From Streptomyces ipomoeae 91-03 (GTDB lineage Bacteria > Actinomycetota > Actinomycetes > Streptomycetales > Streptomycetaceae): 35,235 nt of DNA. The notes below the pieces were generated by a model. The model did not search any database, had not been told where the DNA came from, and saw nothing but the letters and a program-made list of their open reading frames with translations. Numbering within the stretch: position 1 is the stretch's first letter; the number at the start of each line of letters is the position of its first letter. A program made the translations under genes and the position numbers. Below, one piece after another: positions 16,231 through 24,932 of the stretch. Location: the NCBI RefSeq assembly GCF_000317595.1, contig NZ_AEJC01000012.1, positions 1 to 35,235 of the forward strand, in the 5' to 3' direction.

Positions 16231-17643
16231 TAGGGCTTGGTTAGGTTGGGGCCGGCGTGTCGTATCGGGTCCAGGGTCTTCGGCAGGTGGGGCATGTTCC
16301 TGCCCAGCAGACGAGGAGGACTTGGAGCTCGGCCACAACCTGGTAGGTCGTCAGGCCGTGGCCGCTGCTGGCGGGCACAGCCGCTCCAGGGTGCAGAACG
16401 CCTGCGCCACCGAGGCCAGGGTGACGTGCCGCAGGAAGCCGTTGAAGGTGCGGCCTTCGAAGTGGCCCAGTCCCAGGGCGGTCTTCAGTTCCCGGTAGTC
16501 GTGCTCCACCCGCCAGCGGATCTTCGCCGCACGCACCAGGTGCCGCAGCGGGGTGTCAGCCGGCAGGGTGGACAGCCAGTACTTCACCGGCTGTTCCTCC
16601 CCGGCGGGCCACTCGGCCAGCAGCCAGCACACCGGAAGGTCCGCGCCCCGGTGCGCCCGGCGCAGGCGGACCCCGGCCGGGCGCACCCGCAGTGCGGCGA
16701 ACCGCGAGCGCAGCGGCCCCTTGGAGCCCTGGCGCCAGGTCACCCGGTGCAGGGCGCCGCGCCCGATGCCCAGGACCAGCTCGCGCACCGCGACGGGCTG
16801 GTCCCGGTAGCGCACAACGGGCTTGCGGCCGGTGCCCGACCAGGCAGGGGCGGTGCGCGTGGCGGTCTCGGGCAGGACCGCGGTGTCCGAGCGCGCCCCG
16901 ACCACGTAGGCGATGCCGCGCTCGGTCAGCGCCTCGCGGAAGGCCCCGTCCTGCCCGTAGCCCTCGTCGGCCACCACCAGCGGCGGCTCCAGGCCCCAGC
17001 AGCGCAGCTCGTCGACCATGTCGACGGCCAGCTGCCACTTCTCGGCATGCCCCACGCCGGCGGGGATCCGGGCCCGGCGCCGCCTGTGCTCCGCCCGGCC
17101 GGCCTCCTCGGCGGGCGCGGCGGCCGCATCCCACGCGGCCGGCAGGAACAGCCGCCGGTTCACCGGGCAGGAGGCGGCATCGGTGACCAGGTGCACGCTC
17201 GGCGCGACCTGGCAGTTCGCGGTTTTGCCCAACGCCCCGCAGCACTGCGCGGCCACGCCCGGGGAGGCGTGCCCGTCCTTGGGGAAGGACACGTCATCGA
17301 CCACCCAGGCATCCGGGCGGATGACCGGCTCCATCCTCCAGGCCACCTCGGCCAGCACCATCTGGTGCGACCACGGGGAGTCGGCCAGGAACTGCTGCAG
17401 CCCCTGCCGGTCCACCCCCAGCCGGGCCGCCATCGGCTCCATCGACTTGCGCCGCCCCTCGCCGAGCAGCCCCCGCACATACCGCTCGCCCCACCGCCGC
17501 TGGTCAACCCGCCCCAGCGGGGCGAACACCTCGGCCGCGAACGCCGCCAGCCGGTCCTGGGCCTCCACCAGCTCCTGCGGGGTCATGGCCCTCACCTCCG
17601 CGAGGCCGACACGCTATTCCCCATCCAAGATAACCAAGCCCTA
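16231..17643 (-). mobile_element. IS701-family insertion sequence, 1413 bp
   Basis: Perfect inverted ends TAGGGCTTGGTTA (16231-16243) and TAACCAAGCCCTA (17631-17643) enclose one leftward transposase gene. CTAG is duplicated on both sides. Length, ends, target and transposase all fit the IS701 family. The element looks intact and therefore possibly active or recently arrived. Confidence 0.92.
16351..17586 (-). CDS. IS701-family transposase
   Basis: A 411-residue DDE transposase. The first Asp is in WVVDDVSFPKDG (about residues 95-105), the second in VVADEGYGQDGAFREAL, and the Glu in VEHDYRELKTALGLGHFEGR near the C-terminus. The N-terminal region contains LGRVDQRRWGERYVRGLL, typical of this family. 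ATG at 17586 is chosen because GGAGG is 9 bases upstream; the frame opens 9 bases earlier at a GTG that would overlap that site. No internal stops or frameshifts. Confidence 0.93.
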   Translation of the reverse strand: MTPQELVEAQDRLAAFAAEVFAPLGRVDQRRWGERYVRGLLGEGRRKSMEPMAARLGVDRQGLQQFLADSPWSHQMVLAEVAWRMEPVIRPDAWVVDDVSFPKDGHASPGVAAQCCGALGKTANCQVAPSVHLVTDAASCPVNRRLFLPAAWDAAAAPAEEAGRAEHRRRRARIPAGVGHAEKWQLAVDMVDELRCWGLEPPLVVADEGYGQDGAFREALTERGIAYVVGARSDTAVLPETATRTAPAWSGTGRKPVVRYRDQPVAVRELVLGIGRGALHRVTWRQGSKGPLRSRFAALRVRPAGVRLRRAHRGADLPVCWLLAEWPAGEEQPVKYWLSTLPADTPLRHLVRAAKIRWRVEHDYRELKTALGLGHFEGRTFNGFLRHVTLASVAQAFCTLERLCPPAAATA

Positions 17644-17647
17644 CTAG
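17644..17647. repeat. CTAG target duplication, right copy, containing a stop codon
   Basis: Read leftward, CTAG supplies the TAG stop (17646-17644) of the large membrane protein gene. Because the target was duplicated, the stop survived the insertion and the protein end is unchanged. Confidence 0.85.
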
Positions 17648-20469
17648 AGCGCTTCCTTGCGTGACAGTTGGTTGAAGGCCAGCCAGCCCGGCAGCACGGG
17701 CAGCCACAGGGTCAGCAGACGGAACAGCAGGACCGCGGGGGCCGCTACCTCCTTCGGGAGGCCGACGGCGATCAGGCCGACCGTCAGGGTGGCCTCGACG
17801 GCGCCCACACCGCCCGGGGTCGGTGCCGCGGACCCCAGCGCGTTGCCCGCGAGGAAGACGACGGCGACGCTGGCGATGCTGATCGAGACGTCCTCGGTGG
17901 CGAAGGCGCGGATCGAGGCGTCCAGGCACATCACGAAGCAGCCGGTGAGGAGCAGCATGCCGCCGATACCGGTGACCAGCTTCTGGGGTCGCTGCAGCAC
18001 GTCGAGCATGCGCGGTACGACACCCGCGAAGAGCGACCGCACACGCGTGACGACGAACTTGCGCAGGAATGGGATCGAGGTCATCACCAGGACGAGTACC
18101 GCGACCGTCAACAGGCCCGCGATGACGGTGCGGGACGGCGACAGGGACGGCGTCTTCTCGGTGCCGGTCAGATAGCCGAAGGCGAGCAGCATCAGGATGT
18201 GGCAGCCGAGCCCGAACAGCTGCGACGCGCCGACGCTCGCCACCGCGAGTCCCGGTCGTACTCCCGCGCGCTGCAGGAAGCGGGTGTTGAGCGCCACGCC
18301 GCCCACCGCGGCCGGCGCGACGATCTTCACGAACGACCCGGCGACCTGCGCGGCCACGGTCCTCGGGAACGGCACCCGTTCCGGCACGAAGCCCAGCAGG
18401 CTCATCGCCGCCGCGACATAGCTGAGGGCCGAGAAGAACACCGCCGCGGCGACCCAGCCCCACTCGGCGTTCTCGATGAGCGGTCCGAACTCGATGTGGG
18501 TGAGCTGACTCAGCAGGAAGTACGCGCCGAAGGCCCCGGCGATGAGACTGATCAACGTGCGTGGCTTGACCCGTTCCAGCCGGGCCGGTTCGACCGGTGC
18601 CTGTGGCCTGATCAACAGCACCTGGTGGCGGATCTGGGTGAGCAGGTCCTCCTCGCGGGCCTCTTCCAGGGCCTCGTCGATCGTCCGCTTCTCGGCCCGC
18701 TGCTCGGCGCGTACGGCCTTCTTGTCGGTCTTGCCGGGCTCGGTGGCTTCCCTGTGCTCCTCCGCGCGGGCCTGTTTGGCCAGCTGGGACGCCTCCAGGA
18801 CCGCCTCGCGCTGGCGCTCCGCCCGCTCCCGGGCCAGCCTGCGCAAGGTCGCGCGTGTGGAGCGCGACAGCGCGATGGGCTGGAGCATCGGCAGGCAGTC
18901 GGCGACCGCGTCGGGCCCGAGCACGCTCACCGCCGAGGTCACCGCTCGCTCGGCGCCCACGCGCAGACCGAGCGTCGTCAGCAGCTGGGAGACGTCCATG
19001 CGCAGGACCAGATCGCCGGCCGCGATCTCGCCGACGCGCAGATCGGTGAGGATCACCATGCCGGAACGATCCACCAGGATCGCGTCGCCCACCAGCCTGC
19101 GGTGCGCGATGCGCCGCGACTGCAGGGCCTTCACCTGGAGCCAGGTGTCACGCAGCAGATCGTCGGTGACCTCCTCGTCCGCCAGGGAGTCCAGGGTGCG
19201 TCCGCCGGTGTGCTCGTAGACGAGCATCACGGCGTCCGGCCCGAGTTCGGAGGTCGCGATCAGCTTGGGAGCGTTGGCGCCGGCCGCGATGGCCGCGTAC
19301 GCGAGGAGGGCCTCCTGCTCCAGAGCCTGGCGCAGCGACTGGAGACTGCGGCGCGTGGTGATGCCGCGCAGCGTCAGCCGCCGCCAGACGCGGTAGAAGA
19401 AGCCCTGTGCCTGCTGCTCCCGGTCGACGACGGTGACGTCGAGGGGCTGGCCGTCCTCCAGGGTCACGAAGTACCGGCGGCCCCGGTCGCCGCCCTCCGC
19501 CGTTTCCGGGGCCTCTTCACGGGCCGCGCTGACCGGCTTGAAGCCGACCCTCCTGAGGCCCGCCATCAGCGTCCGGCCGGTGGGACGAACATTCGGCGAG
19601 CCGACCGCGTACAGCGTCCCGTAGGCGACGGTCCAGCCGATCAGCACCGTCAGGACGATCGAGAACGGTGTCGTGTAGCCGGCGACCAGCATGGAGAAGG
19701 CGTCCAGCAGCAGCACGATCCACAGGACCGCGCGCCAGCGGGGTCTGCGGGACATGCCGACGGCTGTCATGTATGCGATGACCGGCGCGAGGTAGCCGTG
19801 CACGGGGTCCGTGAGGGCGTGGATGTCGCCGGGGGAGGGCTGGGTGAGCGCCTCCTGGATCGAGTCCGGGGCGGTCCTGGCCACCCACAGGTCGGTCGCC
19901 AGCGTCACCCCGTGCGCCAGGACCGCCGCGAGCACACCGTCGGCGATGCGCAGTCCGTCCCGCTTGATCAGCCGCTCGATCGCGAAGGCGACCGGCACCA
20001 GCAGGATCGCGATGCTCGACCCGAGGCCCGCCAGTTTGATCAGCAGGTCGGGCGCCTGTCCCGTGCCCTTGTTGATGTCCTGTTCGAGGCCGGAGGTGGT
20101 GCCGTGTGCGAACGCGGCGATCGCCAGCAGGAGGATGATCCCGAGGATGCCGACCGCGAGCCGCATGAGATCGGAAGGACGGTGCACGCGCGCGGGGAGC
20201 AGCGGTTCGTCACCCTCGACCTCGTCGGCATGGACGTCGTCCGCGTCGTCCTCCTCCTGCCCGACCTGCGGCTTTGTGTTGTCGTACGTCTTAGGGGAGG
20301 GCATTTGGCCCAAGGACGCGGCTGCTCCCGATTTCTTACCGAGATTCTTACCGGGGCTCTCCTGAGAGGCCGTTTCGGTGCCCTTGTCGTCCCCGTCGGT
20401 GGTGTCCGGGCGCGACGAGACGTCAGAGGTGCCCGCCGCGTCGTCGGGGTGCACGCTCTGCTGTTTCAT
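17644..20469 (-). CDS. LPG-synthase-TM/flippase-like membrane protein with kinase-like domain
   Basis: A 941-residue inner-membrane protein. Residues 1-about 95 are acidic and disordered. Five or so membrane segments lie between about 100 and 290. A soluble region (about 330-490) resembles a kinase/phosphotransferase fold, with VMLVYEHTGGRTLDSL as hinge and IAHRRLVGDAILVDRSGMVILTDLR where HRD-x4-N and DFG would be. The Asp and Asn are missing (HRRL, DAIL) and DFG is DLR, so it is probably a pseudokinase. A charged helical stretch (about 530-620, many RAER/EHRE units) leads to a C-terminal UPF0104/LPG-synthase transmembrane domain (about 640-935) like MprF flippase halves. No aminoacyl-transfer domain is seen. 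ATG at 20469 is preferred; a GTG 24 bases upstream is possible. The gene ends exactly at the IS insertion site. Confidence 0.82.
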   Translation of the reverse strand: MKQQSVHPDDAAGTSDVSSRPDTTDGDDKGTETASQESPGKNLGKKSGAAASLGQMPSPKTYDNTKPQVGQEEDDADDVHADEVEGDEPLLPARVHRPSDLMRLAVGILGIILLLAIAAFAHGTTSGLEQDINKGTGQAPDLLIKLAGLGSSIAILLVPVAFAIERLIKRDGLRIADGVLAAVLAHGVTLATDLWVARTAPDSIQEALTQPSPGDIHALTDPVHGYLAPVIAYMTAVGMSRRPRWRAVLWIVLLLDAFSMLVAGYTTPFSIVLTVLIGWTVAYGTLYAVGSPNVRPTGRTLMAGLRRVGFKPVSAAREEAPETAEGGDRGRRYFVTLEDGQPLDVTVVDREQQAQGFFYRVWRRLTLRGITTRRSLQSLRQALEQEALLAYAAIAAGANAPKLIATSELGPDAVMLVYEHTGGRTLDSLADEEVTDDLLRDTWLQVKALQSRRIAHRRLVGDAILVDRSGMVILTDLRVGEIAAGDLVLRMDVSQLLTTLGLRVGAERAVTSAVSVLGPDAVADCLPMLQPIALSRSTRATLRRLARERAERQREAVLEASQLAKQARAEEHREATEPGKTDKKAVRAEQRAEKRTIDEALEEAREEDLLTQIRHQVLLIRPQAPVEPARLERVKPRTLISLIAGAFGAYFLLSQLTHIEFGPLIENAEWGWVAAAVFFSALSYVAAAMSLLGFVPERVPFPRTVAAQVAGSFVKIVAPAAVGGVALNTRFLQRAGVRPGLAVASVGASQLFGLGCHILMLLAFGYLTGTEKTPSLSPSRTVIAGLLTVAVLVLVMTSIPFLRKFVVTRVRSLFAGVVPRMLDVLQRPQKLVTGIGGMLLLTGCFVMCLDASIRAFATEDVSISIASVAVVFLAGNALGSAAPTPGGVGAVEATLTVGLIAVGLPKEVAAPAVLLFRLLTLWLPVLPGWLAFNQLSRKEAL

Positions 20470-20654
20470 CGTCTCTTCTTGGTCTCGTATCACCAGTCAC
20501 CGCCCGCACGATGGTGGCATGCCCGGTGGGCACACAGGGGCATCAGGGTGCAATGCGGGGGCGCACAGTCTGCCCGAAGACCGCCGCCGGGGCGAGGGAC
20601 GCACGCGTCGGTCACCACGTCCCATTGTCGGTGGGATGGGGCAGGATGGGCCGA

Positions 20655-21020
20655 ATGAGCGAGGAGAGCCTTCCGGTGGACGCCCTGCCGGAGTACGCGG
20701 AGCGGGTCCTGGAGGTCGCCGAGCTGATCCCACCCGGCCGGGTCATGACGTACGGGGACGTCGCCGAGTGGCTGGAGGAGGGCGGTCCGCGCCAGGTGGG
20801 CCGCGTGATGGCCCTCTATGGAGGAGCCGTGCCGTGGTGGCGGGTCGTCCGCGCGGACGGCACCCTGCTCCCCGGCCACGAACTGAGGGCCCTGGACCAC
20901 TACCGCGCGGAGGGCACACCCTTGCGCGCGGCGAGCCGCGCCGCTGAAGGCCATGTGCCGCGCATCGACATGAAACGAGCGCGATGGGACGGCGACGCAC
21001 GCGTGGAGGGTCACACCTGA
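20655..21020 (+). CDS. alkyltransferase-like protein (MGMT family, Cys replaced by Trp)
   Basis: A 121-residue DNA-binding protein of the MGMT C-terminal domain family. The helix-turn-helix region IPPGRVMTYGDVAEWL is at residues 25-40. The active-site motif, PCHRV in true O6-alkylguanine transferases, is PWWRVV here (Pro60-Val65) with Trp61 in place of the acceptor Cys. It is thus an ATL protein that would bind O6-alkylguanine and flag it for nucleotide excision repair rather than repair it. Conserved GHELRALDHYRAEG follows. ATG at 20655 chosen; another ATG is 9 bases upstream. Rv3204 is the mycobacterial counterpart from memory. It is divergent from the large membrane protein gene. Confidence 0.92.
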   Translation: MSEESLPVDALPEYAERVLEVAELIPPGRVMTYGDVAEWLEEGGPRQVGRVMALYGGAVPWWRVVRADGTLLPGHELRALDHYRAEGTPLRAASRAAEGHVPRIDMKRARWDGDARVEGHT

Positions 21021-21328
21021 CAGCTTCCGGCCTCCGCCGGGCCGAAGTGCGACCCCTGGGCCGTACGGGGGAAGCGGGGCACGTCGGTGCCATGCCGTAC
21101 GTTCGTGGGGCGAGGGACGCATGTGCCGCGCGAGTCGGGAGGGAACAAGGGGAAGCCCCGCTTCCGCACCGCTCGTCGGCGTAGCGTCGGCTGCACGCGT
21201 CCCCCTCACCCCGCCACCGCCCGCCACGAGCAGGGGCCTTCCCACCCGTCGCCCGACCACCACCCCGCAACCACGGCGTACCGCGCCGGCAGTGACACAC
21301 CGCACACCCACCAGGACCGGCGAACCAC
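21021..21328 (+). other. 308-bp gap between ATL gene and adnA
   Basis: No gene or clear promoter recognised. GGAAG and CTTCC around 21151-21165 can form a short hairpin (loop CCCCG), and GGGGAAGCCCC offers an alternative. No LexA-type GAAC-N4-GTTC box was found, which is of note for a recombination helicase operon. Confidence 0.4.
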
Positions 21329-24300
21329 GTGAGCTCCTCTTCCTCCACCAGGCGCCTGTCGCACACCCAGGTGCGACAGGGGAGCCGTGGCGCTTACCGA
21401 CTGGTGCGTACCCCGCCGACCCGAACGGACCCCCCTCGTCTGGACGCCGAGCAGCGCGGCGTGGTTGACCACGAGACCGGCCCTCTGCTCGTACTCGCAG
21501 GTCCGGGCACCGGCAAGACGACCACACTCGTCGAGTCCGTGGCGGCCCGCATCGCCCGCGGCGCGGACCCCGAGCGCGTCCTGGTCCTGACCTTCAGCCG
21601 CAAGGCGGCCGTGGAACTGCGGGACCGCATGGCACTGCGCATGGGGGCGGCGCGCGCCCCACAGGCCACCACCTTCCACTCGTTCTGCTACGCCCTGGTC
21701 CGCGCCCACCAGGACAGCGACCTGTTCGTCGAACCGCTGCGGCTGCTGTCCGGCCCCGAACAGGACGTGGCGGTCCGTGAACTGCTCGCGGGACAGCCCG
21801 ACCTGGAGCGCCTCGGCCTCGCCCATGTGCGCTGGCCCGACGAACTGCGCGCCTGCCTCACCACGCGCGGGTTCGCCGACGAGGTACGCGCGGTCCTCGC
21901 CCGCAGCCGCGAACTGGGCCTGGGCCCCCAGGACCTGCGGGACTTCGCCGACCGCATCGGCCGCCCCGACTGGCGCGCGGCCTCGATCTTCCTCGCCGAG
22001 TATCTCGACGTCCTCGACCTCCAAGGCGTGCTCGACTACGCGGAACTGGTCCACCGCGCGGTGCTCCTCGCCGGCCGCCCGGCCGTCGCCGGGCAACTGG
22101 CCGCGCAGTACGACGCGGTCTACGTCGACGAGTACCAGGACACCGACCCGGCGCAGGTACGCTTGCTGAGGGCCCTCGCGGGCGGCGGGCGCACCCTGGT
22201 CGCCTTCGGCGACCCCGACCAGTCGATCTACACCTTCCGGGGCGCCGACGTGAACGGCATCCTGGAGTTCCCGGTCGCCTTCCCGCGCGCGGACGGCCGC
22301 CCGGCGCCGGTCGCGGTCCTCAGGACCTCCCGCCGTTCCGGAGCCGCCCTGCTCGCGGCCACCCGCCTGCTCACCCAGCGCATGCCGCTCACTCGCCTCC
22401 CGGCCGAGAAGGTACGGGCCCACCGCGAACTCGAACCGGTACGGGACGGCGGCAGCGTCGAGGTCTACACGTACCCGACCCCGGGCACCGAGCTGGACAA
22501 CATCGCGGACGTGTTGCGCCGGGCCCACCTGGAGGACGGTGTCCCCTGGGGCGAGATGGCCGTCCTGGTGCGCGCCGGCGCCCGCACGATCCCCTCCATG
22601 CGCCGCGCCCTCACCGCCGCCGGCGTGCCCCTGGAGATCGACGGCGACGACCTGCCCCTGCGTCACGAGCCGGCCGTACAGCCCCTGCTGACCGCGCTGA
22701 GGGCGGTGGCGCGGGCCGAGTCGGGGGCGAAGGCGTCGAGGGGCCTGGAGGCGGCCGAGGGCTCCGCGGAGGCGCCCGTGGAGGCTGAAGGGAGCGGGTA
22801 CGGAGAGGGCGACGAGCCCGGGGGGCCCAATGAGCCCGACCCGACCGAGGGCATCGAAACGGCACCGGAGCCCGGCGAGCCCTATGACTCGTCCGACTCA
22901 TCCGATCCGCAGCCCCCCTGGCTCGACACCGAGACCGCGCTCACCCTGCTCGCCTCGCCCCTCGCCGGCATGGACACCGCCGATCTACGGCGCCTGGGCC
23001 GCGCCCTGCGCGAGGAGGAGCGGGCCGGCGGCAACCCCGTACCGCCGCCCTCGGACGAGCTGCTGGCGCGCGCGCTGGCCGAGCCGGAGCGGCTGGTGGC
23101 GCACGACCCGGCGTACGCGCGGGGCGCCCAACGCCTCGGCGCGCTGCTGCGGAAGGCGCGTGAGTGCCTCGCGGGCGGCGGTACGGCCGAGGAGGCGCTG
23201 TGGGAGTTGTGGGACGGCACACCATGGCCCCGGCGGCTGGAGAGGGCCGCCCGGCGTGGGGGCGCGGCCGGACGCAACGCGGACCGCGACCTCGACGCCG
23301 TGTGCGCGCTGTTCGCCACCGCCGCCCGCGCGGAGGAGCGCACCGGTGGCCTCGGCGCGCTCAACTTCCTGGCGGAGATCGAGGCCGAGGACATCGCCGC
23401 CGACACGCTCACCGGACGGGCCGTCCGCCCCGACGCCGTACGCCTGATGACCGCGCACCGCTCCAAGGGCCTCCAGTGGCGCCTCGTCGTCGTGGCAGGC
23501 GTCCAGGAGGGCCTGTGGCCGGATCTGCGCCGCCGAGGCTCGCTCCTGGAGGCCGACCGCATCGGTCGCGACGGCCTCGCCGAACCACTCACCCCGGGGG
23601 CGCTGCTCGCTGAGGAACGACGCCTGTTCTACGTGGCCGCCACACGCGCGCGTGAACGCTTGGTCGTCACCGCGGTGAAGGCCCCGGCGGACGACGGCGA
23701 CCAGCCGTCCCGCTTCCTCGCCGAACTCGGCGTCGAGCCCAAGGACGTCACCGGCCGCCCCCGCCGCCCGCTGTCCGTGGCTGCCCTCGTCGCCGAGCTG
23801 CGGGCGACGACGGTGGACCCGCGCGTGTCGGACGCCCTGCGCGAGGCCGCAGCGCTGCGCCTGGCACGGCTGGCCGCGCTGAACGACGAGGACGGGCGCC
23901 CGCTCGTGCCGTCGGCCCACCCGTACCGCTGGTGGGGCATGTTCGAGCCCACCGAGAGCAAGGTCCCGCTCAGGAACCGCGATCAGCCGGTCGTACTGTC
24001 CGGCAGCGCCCTCGACCAGCTCGCCAACACCTGCGCCCTGCAGTGGTTCCTGGGCCGCGAGGTGAAGGCCGACGCGCCCGCGACCGCCGCCCAGGGCTTC
24101 GGTAACGTGGTCCACGTCCTCGCCGACGAGGTCGCCTCCGGGCGCACCCCCGCCGACCTCGACGTCCTCATGGAGCGCCTCGACTCCGTGTGGAACGCGC
24201 TTGCCTTCGACGCCCCCTGGAAGTCGGAGCAGGAGAAGCAGCACGCGCGCGTGGCGCTCGAACGCTTCCTGAAGTGGCACGTCGACTCCAACGGCCTGCG

Positions 24301-24799
24301 CGCCGGACGCGCCCCGGTGGCCAGCGAGCACGACTTCGACGTCACCCTCGAAGCAGGCGACTACGAGGTGCGCATCCGCGGCTCCATGGACCGCGTCGAG
24401 ACCGACACCGAAGGCCGTGCCTACGTCGTCGACTTCAAGACCGGCAAACAGGCCCCCAGCGCCGCCGAGGTGGACCGCCACCCACAACTCGCCGTCTATC
24501 AGCTCGCGGTCCGTGAGGGGGCCGTGGACGAGCCCTTCGGCGGCGTGCGTCCCGAACCCGGTGGCGCCGAACTCGTCCAACTGCGGCAGGGCGCCGCCAA
24601 GAAGAACGGCGGCGAGACGCTCCCCAAGGTGCAGGCCCAGGGGCCGTTGGAGGGCGACTGGATCGGCGGACTCCTCGCCAACGCCGCCGGAAAGGTCCTT
24701 GACGAACGTTTCTCCCCGACCGCCGGACAACACTGCACACACTGTGCATTCCGGGCGTCGTGCAGTGCCCGCCCGGAGGGACGTCACGTGGTCGAGTAA
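21329..24799 (+). CDS. adnA: AdnA-type ATP-dependent helicase-nuclease subunit with Fe-S cluster
   Basis: A 1156-residue UvrD-like SF1A helicase fused to a RecB/AddB-type nuclease, one half of the AdnAB complex that resects DNA double-strand breaks. Helicase motifs: Walker A GPGTGKT (58-64), DEYQD (267-271), GDPDQSIYTFRG, LMTAHRSKGLQW and YVAATRARERL. The nuclease has VVDFKTGK (Asp1035) and the downstream HPQLAVYQLA. Cys902 plus Cys1136, Cys1139 and Cys1145 reproduce the C-Xn-C-X2-C-X5-C spacing of the AddB-type 4Fe-4S cluster. An acidic, Pro/Gly-rich insertion lies near 460-535. GTG at 21329 follows orthologue starts I remember, though its ribosome-binding site is weak. adnB follows after 133 bases. 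Confidence 0.92.
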   Translation: MSSSSSTRRLSHTQVRQGSRGAYRLVRTPPTRTDPPRLDAEQRGVVDHETGPLLVLAGPGTGKTTTLVESVAARIARGADPERVLVLTFSRKAAVELRDRMALRMGAARAPQATTFHSFCYALVRAHQDSDLFVEPLRLLSGPEQDVAVRELLAGQPDLERLGLAHVRWPDELRACLTTRGFADEVRAVLARSRELGLGPQDLRDFADRIGRPDWRAASIFLAEYLDVLDLQGVLDYAELVHRAVLLAGRPAVAGQLAAQYDAVYVDEYQDTDPAQVRLLRALAGGGRTLVAFGDPDQSIYTFRGADVNGILEFPVAFPRADGRPAPVAVLRTSRRSGAALLAATRLLTQRMPLTRLPAEKVRAHRELEPVRDGGSVEVYTYPTPGTELDNIADVLRRAHLEDGVPWGEMAVLVRAGARTIPSMRRALTAAGVPLEIDGDDLPLRHEPAVQPLLTALRAVARAESGAKASRGLEAAEGSAEAPVEAEGSGYGEGDEPGGPNEPDPTEGIETAPEPGEPYDSSDSSDPQPPWLDTETALTLLASPLAGMDTADLRRLGRALREEERAGGNPVPPPSDELLARALAEPERLVAHDPAYARGAQRLGALLRKARECLAGGGTAEEALWELWDGTPWPRRLERAARRGGAAGRNADRDLDAVCALFATAARAEERTGGLGALNFLAEIEAEDIAADTLTGRAVRPDAVRLMTAHRSKGLQWRLVVVAGVQEGLWPDLRRRGSLLEADRIGRDGLAEPLTPGALLAEERRLFYVAATRARERLVVTAVKAPADDGDQPSRFLAELGVEPKDVTGRPRRPLSVAALVAELRATTVDPRVSDALREAAALRLARLAALNDEDGRPLVPSAHPYRWWGMFEPTESKVPLRNRDQPVVLSGSALDQLANTCALQWFLGREVKADAPATAAQGFGNVVHVLADEVASGRTPADLDVLMERLDSVWNALAFDAPWKSEQEKQHARVALERFLKWHVDSNGLRAGRAPVASEHDFDVTLEAGDYEVRIRGSMDRVETDTEGRAYVVDFKTGKQAPSAAEVDRHPQLAVYQLAVREGAVDEPFGGVRPEPGGAELVQLRQGAAKKNGGETLPKVQAQGPLEGDWIGGLLANAAGKVLDERFSPTAGQHCTHCAFRASCSARPEGRHVVE

Positions 24800-24919
24800 C
24801 AGCCGAGGGACGCCGACGGGCCGCGTACGTGACGGGAGTGATGCACCGCACCACAGGCGCTGACCAGTGCTTCTCCCCGCCCGGAGAGCAGTTCGGCATC
24901 CGCTGTCAGTGGCCGACGC

Positions 24920-24925
24920 TAGCCT
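24920..24925 (+). promoter_or_regulatory. possible -10 for a leaderless adnB transcript
   Basis: TAGCCT ends 7 bases before the GTG at 24933, where no good Shine-Dalgarno exists. No convincing -35 was found. The same geometry occurs at 2049 (TAACAT) and 28626 (TAGGCT). Confidence 0.3.
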
Positions 24926-24932
24926 CTCTGGG

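Noticed and set aside
17668..20658. Plus-strand open frame of about 1000 codons opposite the membrane protein
   Set aside because: Composition is Arg/Gly/Gln/Asp-rich nonsense with no domain, while the minus strand has ordered membrane segments and a family domain.
21021..21328. LexA/SOS operator upstream of adnA
   Set aside because: No GAAC-N4-GTTC-like sequence found in the gap or before adnB.
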